Source: Labia minor
Lineage: Eukaryota > Arthropoda > Insecta > Dermaptera > Spongiphoridae
Assembly: GCA_963082975.1 (NCBI GenBank)
Contig: OY720344.1
Span: 65,004,546 to 65,068,545, forward strand
DNA: 64,000 nt
Direction: 5' to 3'
In this document: in pieces, positions 1-11,115 of the stretch
How positions within the stretch are numbered: position 1 is the stretch's first letter
How the letters are laid out: the number at the start of each line of letters is the position of its first letter
Notes under the pieces: generated by a model
Database searches by the model: none
Told to the model about the DNA's origin: nothing
What the model saw: the letters and a program-made list of their open reading frames with translations, nothing else
Translations under genes and position numbers: made by a program

Positions 1-184
1 CTATAAAAATTAGAATTTTGAAAAAGAAGGATTTCAATAAGTTTCAAAACAGAAAATAAGATAAGATTTAAAAAAGAAATTCTTTGGATTGCACAATTTA
101 ATATCTTTCTTAGGAATGATTCAATTTCAACTGAGCTTGAGGTATTTTACAAATAATGGAATTGATCTAGAAAATTTCCTCAAT

Positions 185-186
<2 letters not shown>

Positions 187-240
<54 letters not shown>
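187..240. repeat. compound (AT)n(GA)n microsatellite
   Basis: An uninterrupted AT dinucleotide run passes directly into an AG dinucleotide run. This is seen directly in the sequence. Confidence 0.95.
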
Positions 241-892
241 CTAAATGAAATCGTTATTATATTTTATTTTTAAATTCTGCTTCAATGAGTATTAACAATT
301 AATGTTCAATGCCTACAATTGAAATATAATAAATTCCATTAAATGGCTTATTTTTCTCTTTCATACCCCTTCCCTTTATTTGAAATTCGACACAATTGAA
401 TTAGATCTCGCCTTCAACCAACCGATCTTCTCGTCAAGTGATTTTGGAATTGAATTTAATTGCATCTCAAGGGCTCAGTCAGTGGAATCCCGGCAACCCA
501 CAAACTCTTTTAAGAAATTATCAAATGGAAACTAAAGGGAAAGGATAATTTCCACAGGATGGCGAGAAGTGACGATTTCTATTCCATTTCATTCACTACA
601 TACCTCATAAATATAGATATGGCTTTAGGCTTGAAAGAGAACAGAGAGAGAAAGAAGAATTAGGATTCCTTTTATAATTTAATATCTAAGTAAAAATTAA
701 ATCTTTTAAGCAAAAAATATAATAAAATAAGATTAATGTCTAAGTAAATATAATTTTCACAAATCAAAACGTTTTCTTTTTCTTCTTTTTATATCAATAC
801 AAAATATAAAGATATAAAGACAAAAAAACATAAATATTTGTATTTTTTAGTATACTTTCGGGTAATATTATTAATGTTAAAAAAATCACCTA

Positions 893-896
<4 letters not shown>

Positions 897-940
<44 letters not shown>
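897..940. repeat. (AT)n microsatellite
   Basis: About 22 AT units in a row. The antisense reading gives a meaningless Tyr-Ile repeat peptide, which is not a gene. Confidence 0.95.
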
Positions 941-942
<2 letters not shown>

Positions 943-2373
943 TATATTAAATTGTTTTTAAGAATTAAAAAATAAGACAAAGAAATAAAAAATCTAAATA
1001 TCTTAAAGGTTTTAACTTATTTTAATATCTGATAGCGAATATACCATATATCCATATCTTTGATATTCTTGGATTTAGCCTGGTTAGCTGATTGTACCAC
1101 TGTGTTCTTTAACGGAATCATTAAAAAAGAAATAATTAAAATTAATGTGTAATTAATATTTAATATTTAAAATTCAATAATACAATTTAATTTGGAAGTT
1201 GAAGTGCCCTTGAAACCATTGCATATAATTTTGTATACCTTTGAATATAATTGACTAAATATAATTTTATTAATTATTTTTCATATGAATACAATATTTT
1301 TTGATATATCTCAAATAACTTAGATTAAAATTTTAAATAAAAAAAAATTTGCTTAAGTTTTACTTATTTTAAAATATAACTAAAAAATAAACAATTATTC
1401 CCATTTTACTAATAATGGTTCCAGAAATATAAATAGTGGTCAAAAATTTTAGAGTAAGTATATTAATAAATTCCAATGTCGTTCTTTCTTTCTAATCCTA
1501 TTGTTCATTAGTTCAAAATAATTTTTAATTATTAATTCTTATAACCATATATATATATATATATATATAGAATATAATTTTAAATATTCTATGAATTATT
1601 TATAACCTCACTAATCATTCTCACCGCTCTTTTCAAATTTTTTGCGGTAAACCTAGATTCCTATTGCTTATTCTCAAATCCATTATAGCTCTATAACATC
1701 AATGAGTTGGTAAATTAGCATTCAGTCTTAATCAAGTTAATATTTTTATTTAACAACATATCCTTCTAATTAGTAATAATTTTGTTCTATTATTATTTTA
1801 TGGGGGTATCTATTCAGAAGAAACATTAATTTTAAAAATTAATATTTATTTTATTGATTAGATTTTCTTGTTTTATTTTTTAATGTTTTATTCATCAATT
1901 TCGGTAAAATTTAATGAAAAACTTCCTAATACAATTTTATTTTATCACAGTAGAGATCTTAACTTCTCTGTGCAAGAGCTTCCCATAATTAAGTTAAATA
2001 AATTGCTTCCACTGTAGCCTTTCATAATCTTTTTAATATGAAATAGAAAGAATGACATTTTTAGTTTTGTGGTGAATTGAAAGATATTTGATTTTATGTC
2101 TATTATAGGAATATTATAACTTGTATTTCTATTAGAACCCATCCGCGGACACCTATTAATCTATTTATCCAATCATAAATCGTGGTTTTCAGATAGAAAT
2201 AGAAGTTAAGAATTTTAGTATTTTACTAATACAGAAATAAAAAAAAGATACTATTTTTATAACTCTCTATAACTTTGGAATCTTATTAATATTTTTTATT
2301 TATTTTTATATTTTTTTCATTTCCTTAATATATGTAAATACATATCTATTATTCCTAATTTTTATTTATCCAG

Positions 2374-2449
2374 GAAAGAGAGATGAGACATCAATTGAAG
2401 TCTTCTAGTAGGTCTTTATCTAATCTGCGAGATCTATCAGCTCTTATAG
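2374..2449 (+). CDS. candidate internal exon, 76 nt, product unknown
   Basis: A pyrimidine-rich stretch ending ATTTATCCAG precedes the block, and the donor ATAG/GTCAGT follows it, so both splice signals are good. Read in phase 0 the block is open and encodes a serine-rich, charged peptide of about 25 residues that includes SSSRSLSNLRDLSALI. Base composition is clearly less AT-rich than the flanks. It ends in phase 1, which fits the next candidate exon at 2827. I do not recognise the protein. The alternative is chance: a 76-nt open frame with splice-like ends is not rare in 64 kb. RNA evidence or conservation would decide. Confidence 0.35.
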
Positions 2450-2826
2450 GTCAGTATTTATTATTTGATTTTTAATTTAATTTGATTTTATTTATTTCAA
2501 AATTGTATAATCAAATATGTTATTTTTTACTTCTATTTCATGTTTAAATCTTCTTTCGTATTTCTGGATATTGATTTGGATTTTTGATTAACTTCTCCAT
2601 TTCTGATGATGATAAAATATCCACATACATCAAATGTAAGTAATCATTAGGAAGGCACATTTTCAAATAGGTATTAATTTTATTAATTTTAAAATGTAAA
2701 TGTAATATTTCAAATATAGTTTAATATAACATAATAATAAATATAATTGAATTTAAATTGATTTTTTGTTTTAATAATATTAATTAAGAAATTATAGAGA
2801 ATTATAATTGAATTTAGTGAGATCAG

Positions 2827-2901
2827 GCCATTTCAGAGCACATCTGCCAAGAACACTGATAAAGAAGGCAGAAGAGAGAATGAGAATTAGAATTAGAATT
2901 T
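2827..2901 (+). CDS. candidate internal exon, 75 nt, product unknown
   Basis: The acceptor is GAGATCAG with a weak pyrimidine tract, and the donor is strong (TTT/GTAAGT). Joined in phase 1 to the candidate exon at 2374-2449, the frame stays open through the whole block and gives a basic peptide beginning near GHFRAHLPRTLIKK and ending in Arg-Ile repeats. The implied intron is 377 bp. A second acceptor at about 2836 would shift into a frame with an early stop. The final ATTAGA repeats look like simple sequence, which lowers confidence. The protein is not recognised. Confidence 0.25.
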
Positions 2902-5900
2902 GTAAGTTTCGATGCGCTACACGTGGATGGTGGCTAATTTTTTGATTTATTTGTTGTTAGGGATTTTCAAGATATTCTTCCATTGAGGGACGCATACCTA
3001 TTCTCATGATATTAATCCAGGAAAAAATGAATAAATAAAAAATTGTGGGTAGATTAAGGGATGGGTTTTAATGAATTGTGGTGTATGAACTGAATTCTGT
3101 CTTTTTTCAACTGCTGAGGACATTAGGAAAGGAAATTAAATTTAGTTCCAAAACGAAAATGGTCTGAAGGAACAAATTGTTGATACCTTTTGAGAATAGG
3201 GCTTTTTCAATAGCATGGGCTATTTCATATTGCTCCAAATGTGGCAGTTTCATTATGAAATCCAAAAAATTAAAAAGACTCGCAGCAGATTTAGCCTGTT
3301 TGGCTTACAGGTCAATTACCTTATTATTATTTTTTGAATAAGACAAACTTTATTTTTCATTACTTTTTCCAAATTTCGTAAGAAGAGGCTTGGGGAGAGG
3401 AGGTGGCCCTATTAAATATTCAATTGTTTTTTTTTATTTTTAATTAATAATTAAAATTGATAAATTGAATAGAATTGAAAATCGCGATTATTTTCTTTTT
3501 GAAATCATCAATATTAAAAGTTCACTTATATATTTCTCTTTAGATCTTGGTTTCAGGATTATTAAATTACATATGGTTTTCCCACCGATTTTTTAACATA
3601 TATTTACTTATATGCAATTTAAATATATTTGTACATACATATAACTTTGGAATTAATTGTTGCCGGTTGCCTCCATATCAGAAGCACTTTTCAGTTTAAA
3701 AGTTAAGTGTGTTTCTTGTGCTTGTGTGAGCCGCGATGCACATCTGTCATAAGAATATGACCCTTTCATCTTTCACCGGAGAGTTCTCTATTATATTAAT
3801 TAATATTAATAATTATATAAATAAATATAATAATAATTAATATTAATATTTAATTCCTGTTAACAAATTACCATCATTTCCTCCACTTAAATACATCAAA
3901 TTAAATTTTGGAAATAATAAATCAAATAAATATTATTACAATAAATTAAATTTAATATTTTTTAAATTATATTTAATTAAAAAATAATTAATAATTATCA
4001 TTTATTTAAAATTAATTATTAATTATTTACCTGAGAACTGATATGTATTTTGACCAGACCACATATTTGGCTCTTTCAAGGTTGGTTGTACTGAAATCCA
4101 AATGGCTTAAAAAATGATATAATTATTTTTATTTATTAATTTGTTTATTGATTTTACTTTAATAAATAAATGTCTTTGTTAATTAGAAAATTTAAATTTT
4201 ATTATTTTTTTAAAAATTTTTTTTAAAAAATATAATTTCTTGAATTTGATATTTATTTTATAACATTTTATATATAATTGAATCAACAATAAGTACATAT
4301 ATGCATTTATATTTATTTACATATGAAAAAGAAATATGTTATTTATAAAATTTAAATATATTGTTCGAGTTGTGAAATAATAAGAACTTCATTTTTCAAT
4401 TCAATTTCTTCTACGAATTGTTTTTTAAGATTCTCATTTAAAATCAATACGAGTGGCTTAGGTCCCTCCTGACAAATGGTCATTAGATGATGGAGTATAG
4501 TGGGCGTGGTTCTATAAAAGGACCTCTTACGAATGAAAGGATTATTGAGGCGTTTTCATTAAATTAAAATGGAAACTATAAAAGATTTCTTATTACTATA
4601 GAGATGTTTAAAAAAAAAAATTACCATATGGATTTTATTCTTTAAAATATTATTTATTATAAAGTCAGAGAGATTAGCACTAGAATTACTTTTCTTTTTG
4701 TTGTGCATAACAGTTTACCGTCTTATTTCCTACTACATTAATCTTTTTAAGTCTTTTTAGCATTAGTTTCGTTCAGTTTCGTTCAATTTCTCTTTTTACT
4801 CTTTTACTCAATTTCTCTTTGTTTATTCTTTCTCACTTCTGTTCCTCCTTCATCCATCTATCCCGATTTAGACCACAATTAAAATTTTTAAATTCTTTTA
4901 GAATTGTTATAAATTCAACATTTAGTTCAAAATATTTAAACATTTTAAAGACATCTCTATATTCAGTTTAAAATTAAACTTCACAAACTCTATTCTCATT
5001 TTAAAAACTCAGCAAGAGAGGACTTTGTACAAGGATTCATCAGTGACTTGGAGGTTCAAGCTGAAGATCTAAAACAAAACTTTGAATCTAGAAGATTACC
5101 TTGCTTTGATTCGGCTCACATCAATAGGAATCTAATCCTACTAAAACAAATTGTTGAATTTTTATACTATCATATATTTTGAAACTTCAAAAATTATTAA
5201 TATTAAGCCTAAAAAATTGCAGTAATTTTTGGTTAATTATGAACAATCCAACCATATCGTTGTTGTTACAATATATTCTTAGCAATAAGTTTTCTCTGAA
5301 AAACAATTATTTAATGTTTTGAATTTATTCTATAAATTATTTGATACAATTTTAAAGTAAAAATTTAAATTTCAAATTTAATAGTCCCTTTTTGCTTTTC
5401 ATGTTGAAAGACTTAGGAGCGAGTTAATATATAATATGTAGGTGGCATTCGCTTTGTTCCCCAGTAAACACGCTTAGTTTCAATCATCTTCTATCAACAG
5501 GAGATAAAGATCTTCCCTCTCTCTGTCCCATCTTTCAACTCCCAACGTGAAAATCCAGCGCTTACCTTTCCCAATTCTCCACTTGACTTCTTTTATCTAT
5601 TTCCTTTTCTCCCTTATCGTGTTTCGACTTGTTTCGGTTTTTTTCTTTCCGATTCGCATCTACTTTTGAACATGATAGGGCCCTTGAGAGCATGATCTCT
5701 TCTTATTGAAGCAAAAAAGTGGATATTTGATGAGATATCATTAAAATTCAAGACTAGTGATTTATAAAAATATATTAGTTTAATACTTATCTTCAATATT
5801 TCTCCCTAAAGTAAAACAAAAACACTATACAAAGTCATTATTTTTTTTTGTTTTTTATAACATTTACCTTTAAGTTATGTTAGATATTATAAGCGACTTT

Positions 5901-6224
5901 TAATTGATCATAAAATTCATAAGAAACTTCCATCGTAACCTAATATTCGGAGAGAGAAGTCATAATCATTATATACAATTACATACTATAATATAAAATT
6001 ATATTTAGCGAGAAAAGTTTTTATATATAGATATATTGAGAGATTTAATATCTAAATATTCACATACATATATAAATTTTCTATAAAAAGAAGAATATTT
6101 GAGAAAAAATATAATATGTCTAATTTATAGTTTAAAGTATCATAGAAACCTTAATGAATAAAACATTTGATTTTATAAAATATTAATAGTGATCATATTA
6201 ATTTATTGAAAGAAATAGGAGTTG
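2902..6224. other. AT-rich unique DNA, no gene seen
   Basis: No coding sequence or transposon end is recognised. The stretch is mostly AA/TT/TA-rich. Two patches are less AT-rich and not repeated in the window: about 3700-3785 and about 5400-5610. They could be regulatory or untranslated sequence, but no motif identifies them. Confidence 0.5.
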
Positions 6225-6292
6225 AATAAAGGCGATTCAAGGACATTTGTATGAGTGTGGTTGCTATGGCAACGAACTTTCGAGTTCAGTAA
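6225..6292 (+). mobile_element. LINE 3'-end relic
   Basis: A short degenerate copy of the 3' end of the LINE family that recurs through this window. The stretch GTGGTTGCTATGGCAACGAA followed by CTTTCGAGTT aligns with the last coding segment of the fuller copies at 17090-17130 and 49330-49365. The 3' tail is lost. Mutation has created an RFX X-box-like palindrome at 6260-6273 (see findings). Confidence 0.6.
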
Positions 6293-6314
6293 GTAAATAA
6301 AATAATTAATCTAA

Positions 6315-6430
6315 TCTATATATATAAAGGAGAGTGTTTGTATGTATGTATGTATATATGTATGTAATTTGTTTACTTTTTTGCTGTCATAGAAACAAAC
6401 AAAAAAGAAATTTCCTACTTAACCGACACT
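6315..6430 (+). mobile_element. Helitron 5' end (candidate)
   Basis: The sequence starts TCTATATATATAAAGGAG and runs into a short TATG/TGTA microsatellite. This is the usual start of arthropod Helitrons and matches the start at 55932. The matching 3' end (hairpin then CTAG/T) is not found nearby, so only the 5' terminus is claimed. Confidence 0.45.
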
Positions 6431-7164
6431 TTACCGGTAATTTAGAATTATGAACATCTAAAAATAAGAAACGATTTCTATGAAATTACATCACAATATT
6501 CTTATTTATCTCTATGGTAACATAGGCTATAGATTTTATTAATATCTAATTCTAATCAATAACCGCAGAATTTAATTTTTTAAAGTTTATATAGTTCTCC
6601 GTGTTGTTCATTCAAGAGCCAGGCGTGGTCCACTGACTGGCGGACTCATTTTACACAATGTATATAACTAGCAATCAAAGAATTATTATAATATTTAACT
6701 TTTTATTTTAAATTCTAATATTCAAATATCATTTCAATTAAATAATTTATTCTAAAAGTTCTCATTTTAATTAATATAATAAAATATTTAAATCATATTT
6801 AACTTAAATTATTTTGTATTTATTCTTTCTATATTTGAATACTTCTTTTATTTTAAGGGAGGGAATTAACTATGATCTAAAAAAATTAATAAATGAACTT
6901 AATAATAAAAAATCAAATAAATCCATTAATTTAAATTAATACTATTAATGAATGTATATATTGTTAATTTATCTTTAGTTTTATCAATACTTTTATACCG
7001 TTAATTTTTATAAATTGTCTCAAGTCTCTAACTTTGCATTTTCTCAAATTTTATTATAATTAAAAATATTCAATAAAAATCAAGCAATGAAATTAAAATA
7101 TCAAAATGAAATGATCAAGAAATATTATACTCTATTATAACTTATACAATACTTATAAACTATA

Positions 7165-8115
7165 GGCGGAGGAAATATTAGACGATATCATTGCGGGTTC
7201 ATGCCAAATCGATCAACATTAATTAAGATATTTTCATTATGACAGATATTAAAAAAACCCGCGAATTCAATAATTCTGTTCAGTAATTATTTGTAGACTT
7301 TAGTAAAACCTACGCATGACTCAATAGATCCGGGTAAACTTTTTCAAATTTTGATCTTAAAATTTATCTTGAAGGTAGTAAAGAAAGAGTAAGATGTGGA
7401 AATCAATTGCAAAATATTAGGTTACCCAGACGACTTAAATATAATAGGAGATTCGGCAATTGCAATTACAGATAGTGAGGAAAAATTAATCGAGGTAGGA
7501 AAAGAGATGAGGTTTGAAATTAATAATGATAAATAAATATATTTAGAAACAAACAGGAGCAGTATTAACAAACAAAATGTAGAATTTGAATATGTAGAAA
7601 AATTGAATGTAATCACGAAGGATAATAATATTTGAGAAGAATTTAAATCGAAGTTGCAATCGGGAAACGCCTGTTATCATGCAGTATAGAGGCTTATCTC
7701 ATCAAAATTATTATAAAAGGGAATGAAAATTAAAATATATAAAACAATTATTTTGTCTGTTGTATTATATGAGTGTGAGACATGGCCTATGATCTTAGGA
7801 GATGAGAGTGGATTCAGAGTATTTGAGAATATGATTCTCCCCAGCATTTATGGGCCAAAGAAAGATGAATACATCAGGGAATGACGTACGAGAGATGGAA
7901 CAGAGGCTCAGGATAAGGACACTTGGAGAAATGTGGTTGTAGCTGCCAAGAACTTTCGAGTACCGTTGAGCCACGCATGGTCTATGACCCTGGGAGATGA
8001 GAGTAGATTCAGATTATTCTTTCCAGCATTTATTGGCCAAAGAAAGATGAGGTCACCGGGGACACTTGGAGAAATGTGGTTGTAGCTGCCAAGAACTTTC
8101 GAGTAGATAGATATA
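7165..8115 (+). pseudogene. LINE reverse transcriptase fragment, decayed
   Basis: Remains of the C-terminal two thirds of a non-LTR retrotransposon ORF2. Visible landmarks are the RT block GFMPNRST (about 7194-7217), VDFSKTY (about 7290), the catalytic box as YPDD in place of YADD (about 7422-7433), and the thumb/C-terminal segment containing YECETWPM (about 7766). Stops and frameshifts interrupt all of it. The last coding segment and part of the region before it occur twice (about 7780-7965 and 7980-8105), so the 3' part is duplicated or rearranged. The copy ends in a GATA-like tail (TAGATAGATA at 8104) and runs without an obvious break into the Helitron 3' region that ends at 8339. The family resembles RTE-type endonuclease/reverse transcriptase elements of insects. 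The clade is an inference. Confidence 0.8.
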
Positions 8116-8339
8116 ACATATTCAATAATAATATATATAATTAATTTACTAAATAAATTAAAATATATTTTAAATAATCACACAATAAGAAATGAATGTT
8201 TTATGTTATAAACTGATTGAAACAAAATGGATGAAAACCTTTTACTACTTTCAACCAAATACTATGTACCACTGGGGGGTACAGGGGGCGGAGCCCCCGT
8301 CTAGATGTGAAGAGCGACGAAGGAGCTCTGAGCAGCTAG
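8116..8339 (+). mobile_element. Helitron 3' end
   Basis: The sequence ends GCAGCTAG at 8339 followed by T. It carries the hairpin GGGGGCGGAGCCCCC at about 8284-8298 and an imperfect GAGC...GCTC hairpin at about 8312-8328. About 140 bp upstream of the hairpin are shared with the Helitron end at 57330. This is the standard Helitron 3' layout (stem-loop, then CTRR, insertion before T). The 5' end of this copy is not identified. It may lie upstream of the LINE fragment at 7165, in which case the LINE sequence is part of the Helitron. Confidence 0.8.
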
Positions 8340-8528
8340 TATTAAATAAACTAAGCTTACCAAAAAGAAATGCCTATATATATATATAAAAGATTCAATC
8401 AATAATAATTAATGAAATAAAATTAATATCTAGAGCAGTGCTCCGCAACCGGTGTGCCTTAAAGGTGATACAGATGTGCCGCCGCGACCAAATGAAACTT
8501 TTAGAAATCCATATAATTTTATATATAA

Positions 8529-9530
8529 CTAGCTGATCAGAGCGCCTTCGGCGCTCTTCACACCTAGACGGGGGCTCCGCCCCCTGTACCCCCCCGAGTG
8601 TCCCTATTCTGAGCTATAACAATCTAACTCCTACCCTATCCTATCTCTCTCACGTTCCTTCCTACATTGTCCACCCTGTTCACAATTGGTCTTCCAAACG
8701 GACGTTTTCCAATCGAACTCCCACCAATATATTTTCCTCTCCCATGCTAGCCATGTGCCCTGTCGGCCCCAGCCTTCTCTATTTTATGACCTATAATTTA
8801 ATAATTTTGATCCCTTTTGATAATAATTTCCCGATTGCAACCTCGATTTAAATTCTTTGCAAATATTATTCTCTCTGATACTAATTATTTTGTCTTATCA
8901 CTATTAATTTCAAACCCCATCAATTTTCCTGCCTCGATTAATTTTTTTATGCTACTTTAAATGTTAATAATTTATTTAAAAAAAAATCAGAGTAAACAAA
9001 ATAAAAATAAAAAATAAAATTAGCATAACACTAAACTACTATAAAAATAATATTAAAAAATATATTATATATTAAAATCTTACGTGAAAATCCAATTATG
9101 AGATCAAATTTTCTTAATTAAAATAATCTTAAAAATTAATAGTATTAAATTATAGCCGTAATGTGAATGTTTTCAAAGTTAAAAGGCCAATAAGATCAAT
9201 TGAGATATTGTAAATATCAATAGATATATAAAAAGATTTTTATCTGCACATTGCTCAGAATTTAAATTACCGCCCAATTATCGCCACCAGCGCCTCTATG
9301 ATCTAGTATGGTAACTAAACTATTTTTAATTAATATTCTTTATAATTTTTTTAAAATTTTTTTAATTAAAAAATCGAAAATCGGGCTTCGAGGTCTGGTG
9401 GCCAGCCCCTTTGTGCTTCCGTGTAAAAAATTCCAGGTCCCTGCGTGCGATAGTTTTTCCTGGAGAGCTCGGTCAGACAAACAGACAAACAAACAGACAG
9501 ACACATTACACTTGCTTTTATTATTATAGA
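8529..9530 (-). mobile_element. complete non-autonomous Helitron
   Basis: Read on the minus strand, the element starts TCTATAATAATAAAAGC at 9530, goes through a GTCTGTCTGTTTGT microsatellite and a unique 5' region, and ends with the hairpin GAGCGCC/GGCGCTC and CTAG at 8529. It sits between A (8528) and T (9531) of a hAT miniature, the expected A|T Helitron target, with no duplication. It is 1002 bp long with no RepHel coding sequence. It carries a LINE fragment (8597-8955) directly behind its terminal hairpins. Confidence 0.9.
8597..8955 (-). pseudogene. LINE C-terminal fragment inside the Helitron
   Basis: On the minus strand this matches the LINE 3' region of the other copies in the window, from the segment before the thumb through the GRP-rich C-terminal basic region to GGACACTC. 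The final about 60 bp and the GATA tail are missing. In their place the Helitron terminal hairpin begins within a few bases. The frame is broken throughout. The orientation relative to the Helitron 3' end is the same as in the Helitron-LINE pairs ending at 8339 and 57330. Confidence 0.8.
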
Positions 9531-9704
9531 TATATATATTTCAGCTTTTGATGTACCGCAAAATCCTAGAAACAATTTTTGTGTACCGTGGGTAAGAAAA
9601 GGTTGCGGAGCACTGATCTAGAGCATGAATTAATTTTTACAAATAAATAGAAAATCATATAAAATAAGTTTTCATGGATAAAATAAATAGATAGGTAATA
9701 AGTA

Positions 9705-10826
9705 CGAGGGTAGATCAATAAGTTTGTGACTTTTTAAATTTTCTGTCTTTAAATGAAATGGCAACACTGCCCCTGTCAGTAAGCAACTATCAACTGACTC
9801 CTGTCGAAAGTTGAACCAGCTGGGCCTTTTAGTTTTTGTTTGACGTTCATTAATAGCAAACTTGAGATGAAAATGGAAAAAGTGATCACTAAAACCGAGT
9901 TTTTGCACCATTTCATAACTGGATGAAACGTGGATCAACTACAACACACCAGAGGCCAAACAGCAGTTAAAACAGTGGTTTTCTCAAGGGGAATCGGCAC
10001 CAAAAATGTCCTCGACAAATCTTATTTTTTGGAAGGGATAAAAAATTGAAGAAACGTTGTACGAATAGAGCTCAAAGAAGACTACGTTCAAAAATAAAAT
10101 AATGTTTTATCAAATAAGTTGACCTGTGGCCAGGTCCGAACCGACCGACGGTTTGAAATAAATTAATTTCCAGCTACAGAAACAATTTCAAATAATTTTC
10201 ATATATCTATTAATGTAATAAAAAACAGATATGGATACATAAATAATAAATATAAACATTTTTAATTTTATTTTATTTATAATATATATGCAAGACCAGG
10301 CTGTGACGTCATGCATGGCTGGATGACGTCATATAATTTTAAATCAAGAAAAAACTAATAAATGATTTTTTTCGAGGATAAAACCAATACAAAATGCATG
10401 ATTCGTGGTGATATATAAAAAAATCTCCTTTGGTGTGAAAATAACCCTTTCCTTCCTATCGTCGATCGCTAATACTACCACTTCCGGTTTCCGGAATTGC
10501 ACCAAAAGTTGATCAATTCATCCCACTGATGCATTAAGTAAATATACCAAATTTCATCAAAATCGGTTGAGCCGTTCAGGCTGTACACATCTATACGGAC
10601 GGACAGACGGACGGACAGACGGACGGACGGACAGACGGACGGACGGACAGACGGACAGACATCATGCTAAAAATACTTTTTTCTGTTTAGAAAATGCATG
10701 ATTCGTGGAGATATGTAAAAATCTCCACATGTGAAATTTGGTGTGAAAACAATACCTCCCTTACTATCGTCGGTCGGTAAAAATCTGTTTCGTTCAAAAA
10801 GTCACGAATTTATTGACCTACCCTCG
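9705..10826 (+). mobile_element. mariner element, decayed and interrupted
   Basis: The terminal repeats CGAGGGTAGATCAATAAGT (left) and their complement near 10804-10826 lie next to TA on both sides (9703-9704 and 10827-10828), as expected for mariner. The inner left part holds a piece of transposase at about 9922-10005 with the catalytic-type segment DETWINYNTPEAK followed by QWFSQGESAPKM, preceded by broken sequence. The rest of the transposase is deleted. A family A repeat (10119-10783) is inserted before the right terminal repeat. The repeat sequence resembles the irritans group of mariners. Confidence 0.88.
10119..10783 (+). repeat. repeat family A, full-length copy A1
   Basis: A 665-bp element that starts TTGACCTGTGGCCAGGTCC and ends at CGTCGGTCGGTAAAAA. 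Near the left end it has ACCGACCGACGG and at the right end its complement CGTCGGTCGGT, so the subterminal repeats are inverted. The centre holds a (GACGGACA)n microsatellite at about 10597-10660. Two TGACGTCA sites lie at 10304-10311 and 10324-10331. There is no coding sequence. It is inserted inside a mariner. Structurally it resembles DINE-1/HINE-like non-autonomous Helentrons, but that class is an inference. Confidence 0.8.
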
Positions 10827-11115
10827 TATTATTGTAATATTTCATTGTTGAATTTTTAAAGTTATTTCCACTTGAATATATAACTGTTAATTATTAAATA
10901 TATTTTTATCTATTATTCATTATAATACTATAAAATGATATTCAAAATTATAAAAGAATTCTTGGATAATTTAATTTAAAAAGATATTTCTACAAAAAAT
11001 TTATTATTAAAAATATATATTTTAATTTTATAGAATTAAAAAATAAATATATAATTAATTAAAATATTTAAATTAAAGATTAAAAAATATAAAAGTTAAT
11101 AAGAATAATTTTTAA

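Larger units (their letters stand above)
1..2373. other. AT-rich unique DNA, no gene seen
   Basis: I see no supported gene here. The stretch is low-complexity AT-rich DNA with three microsatellites: (AT)n followed directly by (GA)n at about 187-240, (AT)n at about 897-940, and (AT)n at about 1547-1569. A less AT-rich patch at about 395-600 is not repeated elsewhere in the window and could be regulatory, but nothing specific is recognised. The short open frames in this stretch are rich in Tyr/Ile and arise from the AT repeats. Confidence 0.6.
8436..9615. mobile_element. hAT-type miniature element, split by a Helitron
   Basis: The terminal inverted repeats are CAGTGCTCCGCAACC at the left and GGTTGCGGAGCACTG at the right. 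The element is flanked by a perfect 8-bp duplication ATCTAGAG (8428-8435 and 9616-9623), which is diagnostic of hAT insertion. Without the Helitron at 8529-9530 the element is only about 178 bp, so it never encoded a transposase and was moved in trans. Confidence 0.92.

Noticed and set aside
789-980. 63-codon minus-strand frame
   Set aside because: It is made of an AT microsatellite and gives an Ile-Tyr repeat. No gene signal.
9308-9575. Frames of 73 and 69 codons on both strands
   Set aside because: They lie in the Helitron 5' region and its TCTG microsatellite. The Cys/Leu/Ser-rich peptide comes from the repeat.
9672-9938. 88-codon minus-strand frame
   Set aside because: Antisense to the mariner left end and transposase remnant.
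10597-10660. GACGGACA tandem array as a possible CRISPR or satellite
   Set aside because: It is a short-period microsatellite inside family A with no spacer structure.
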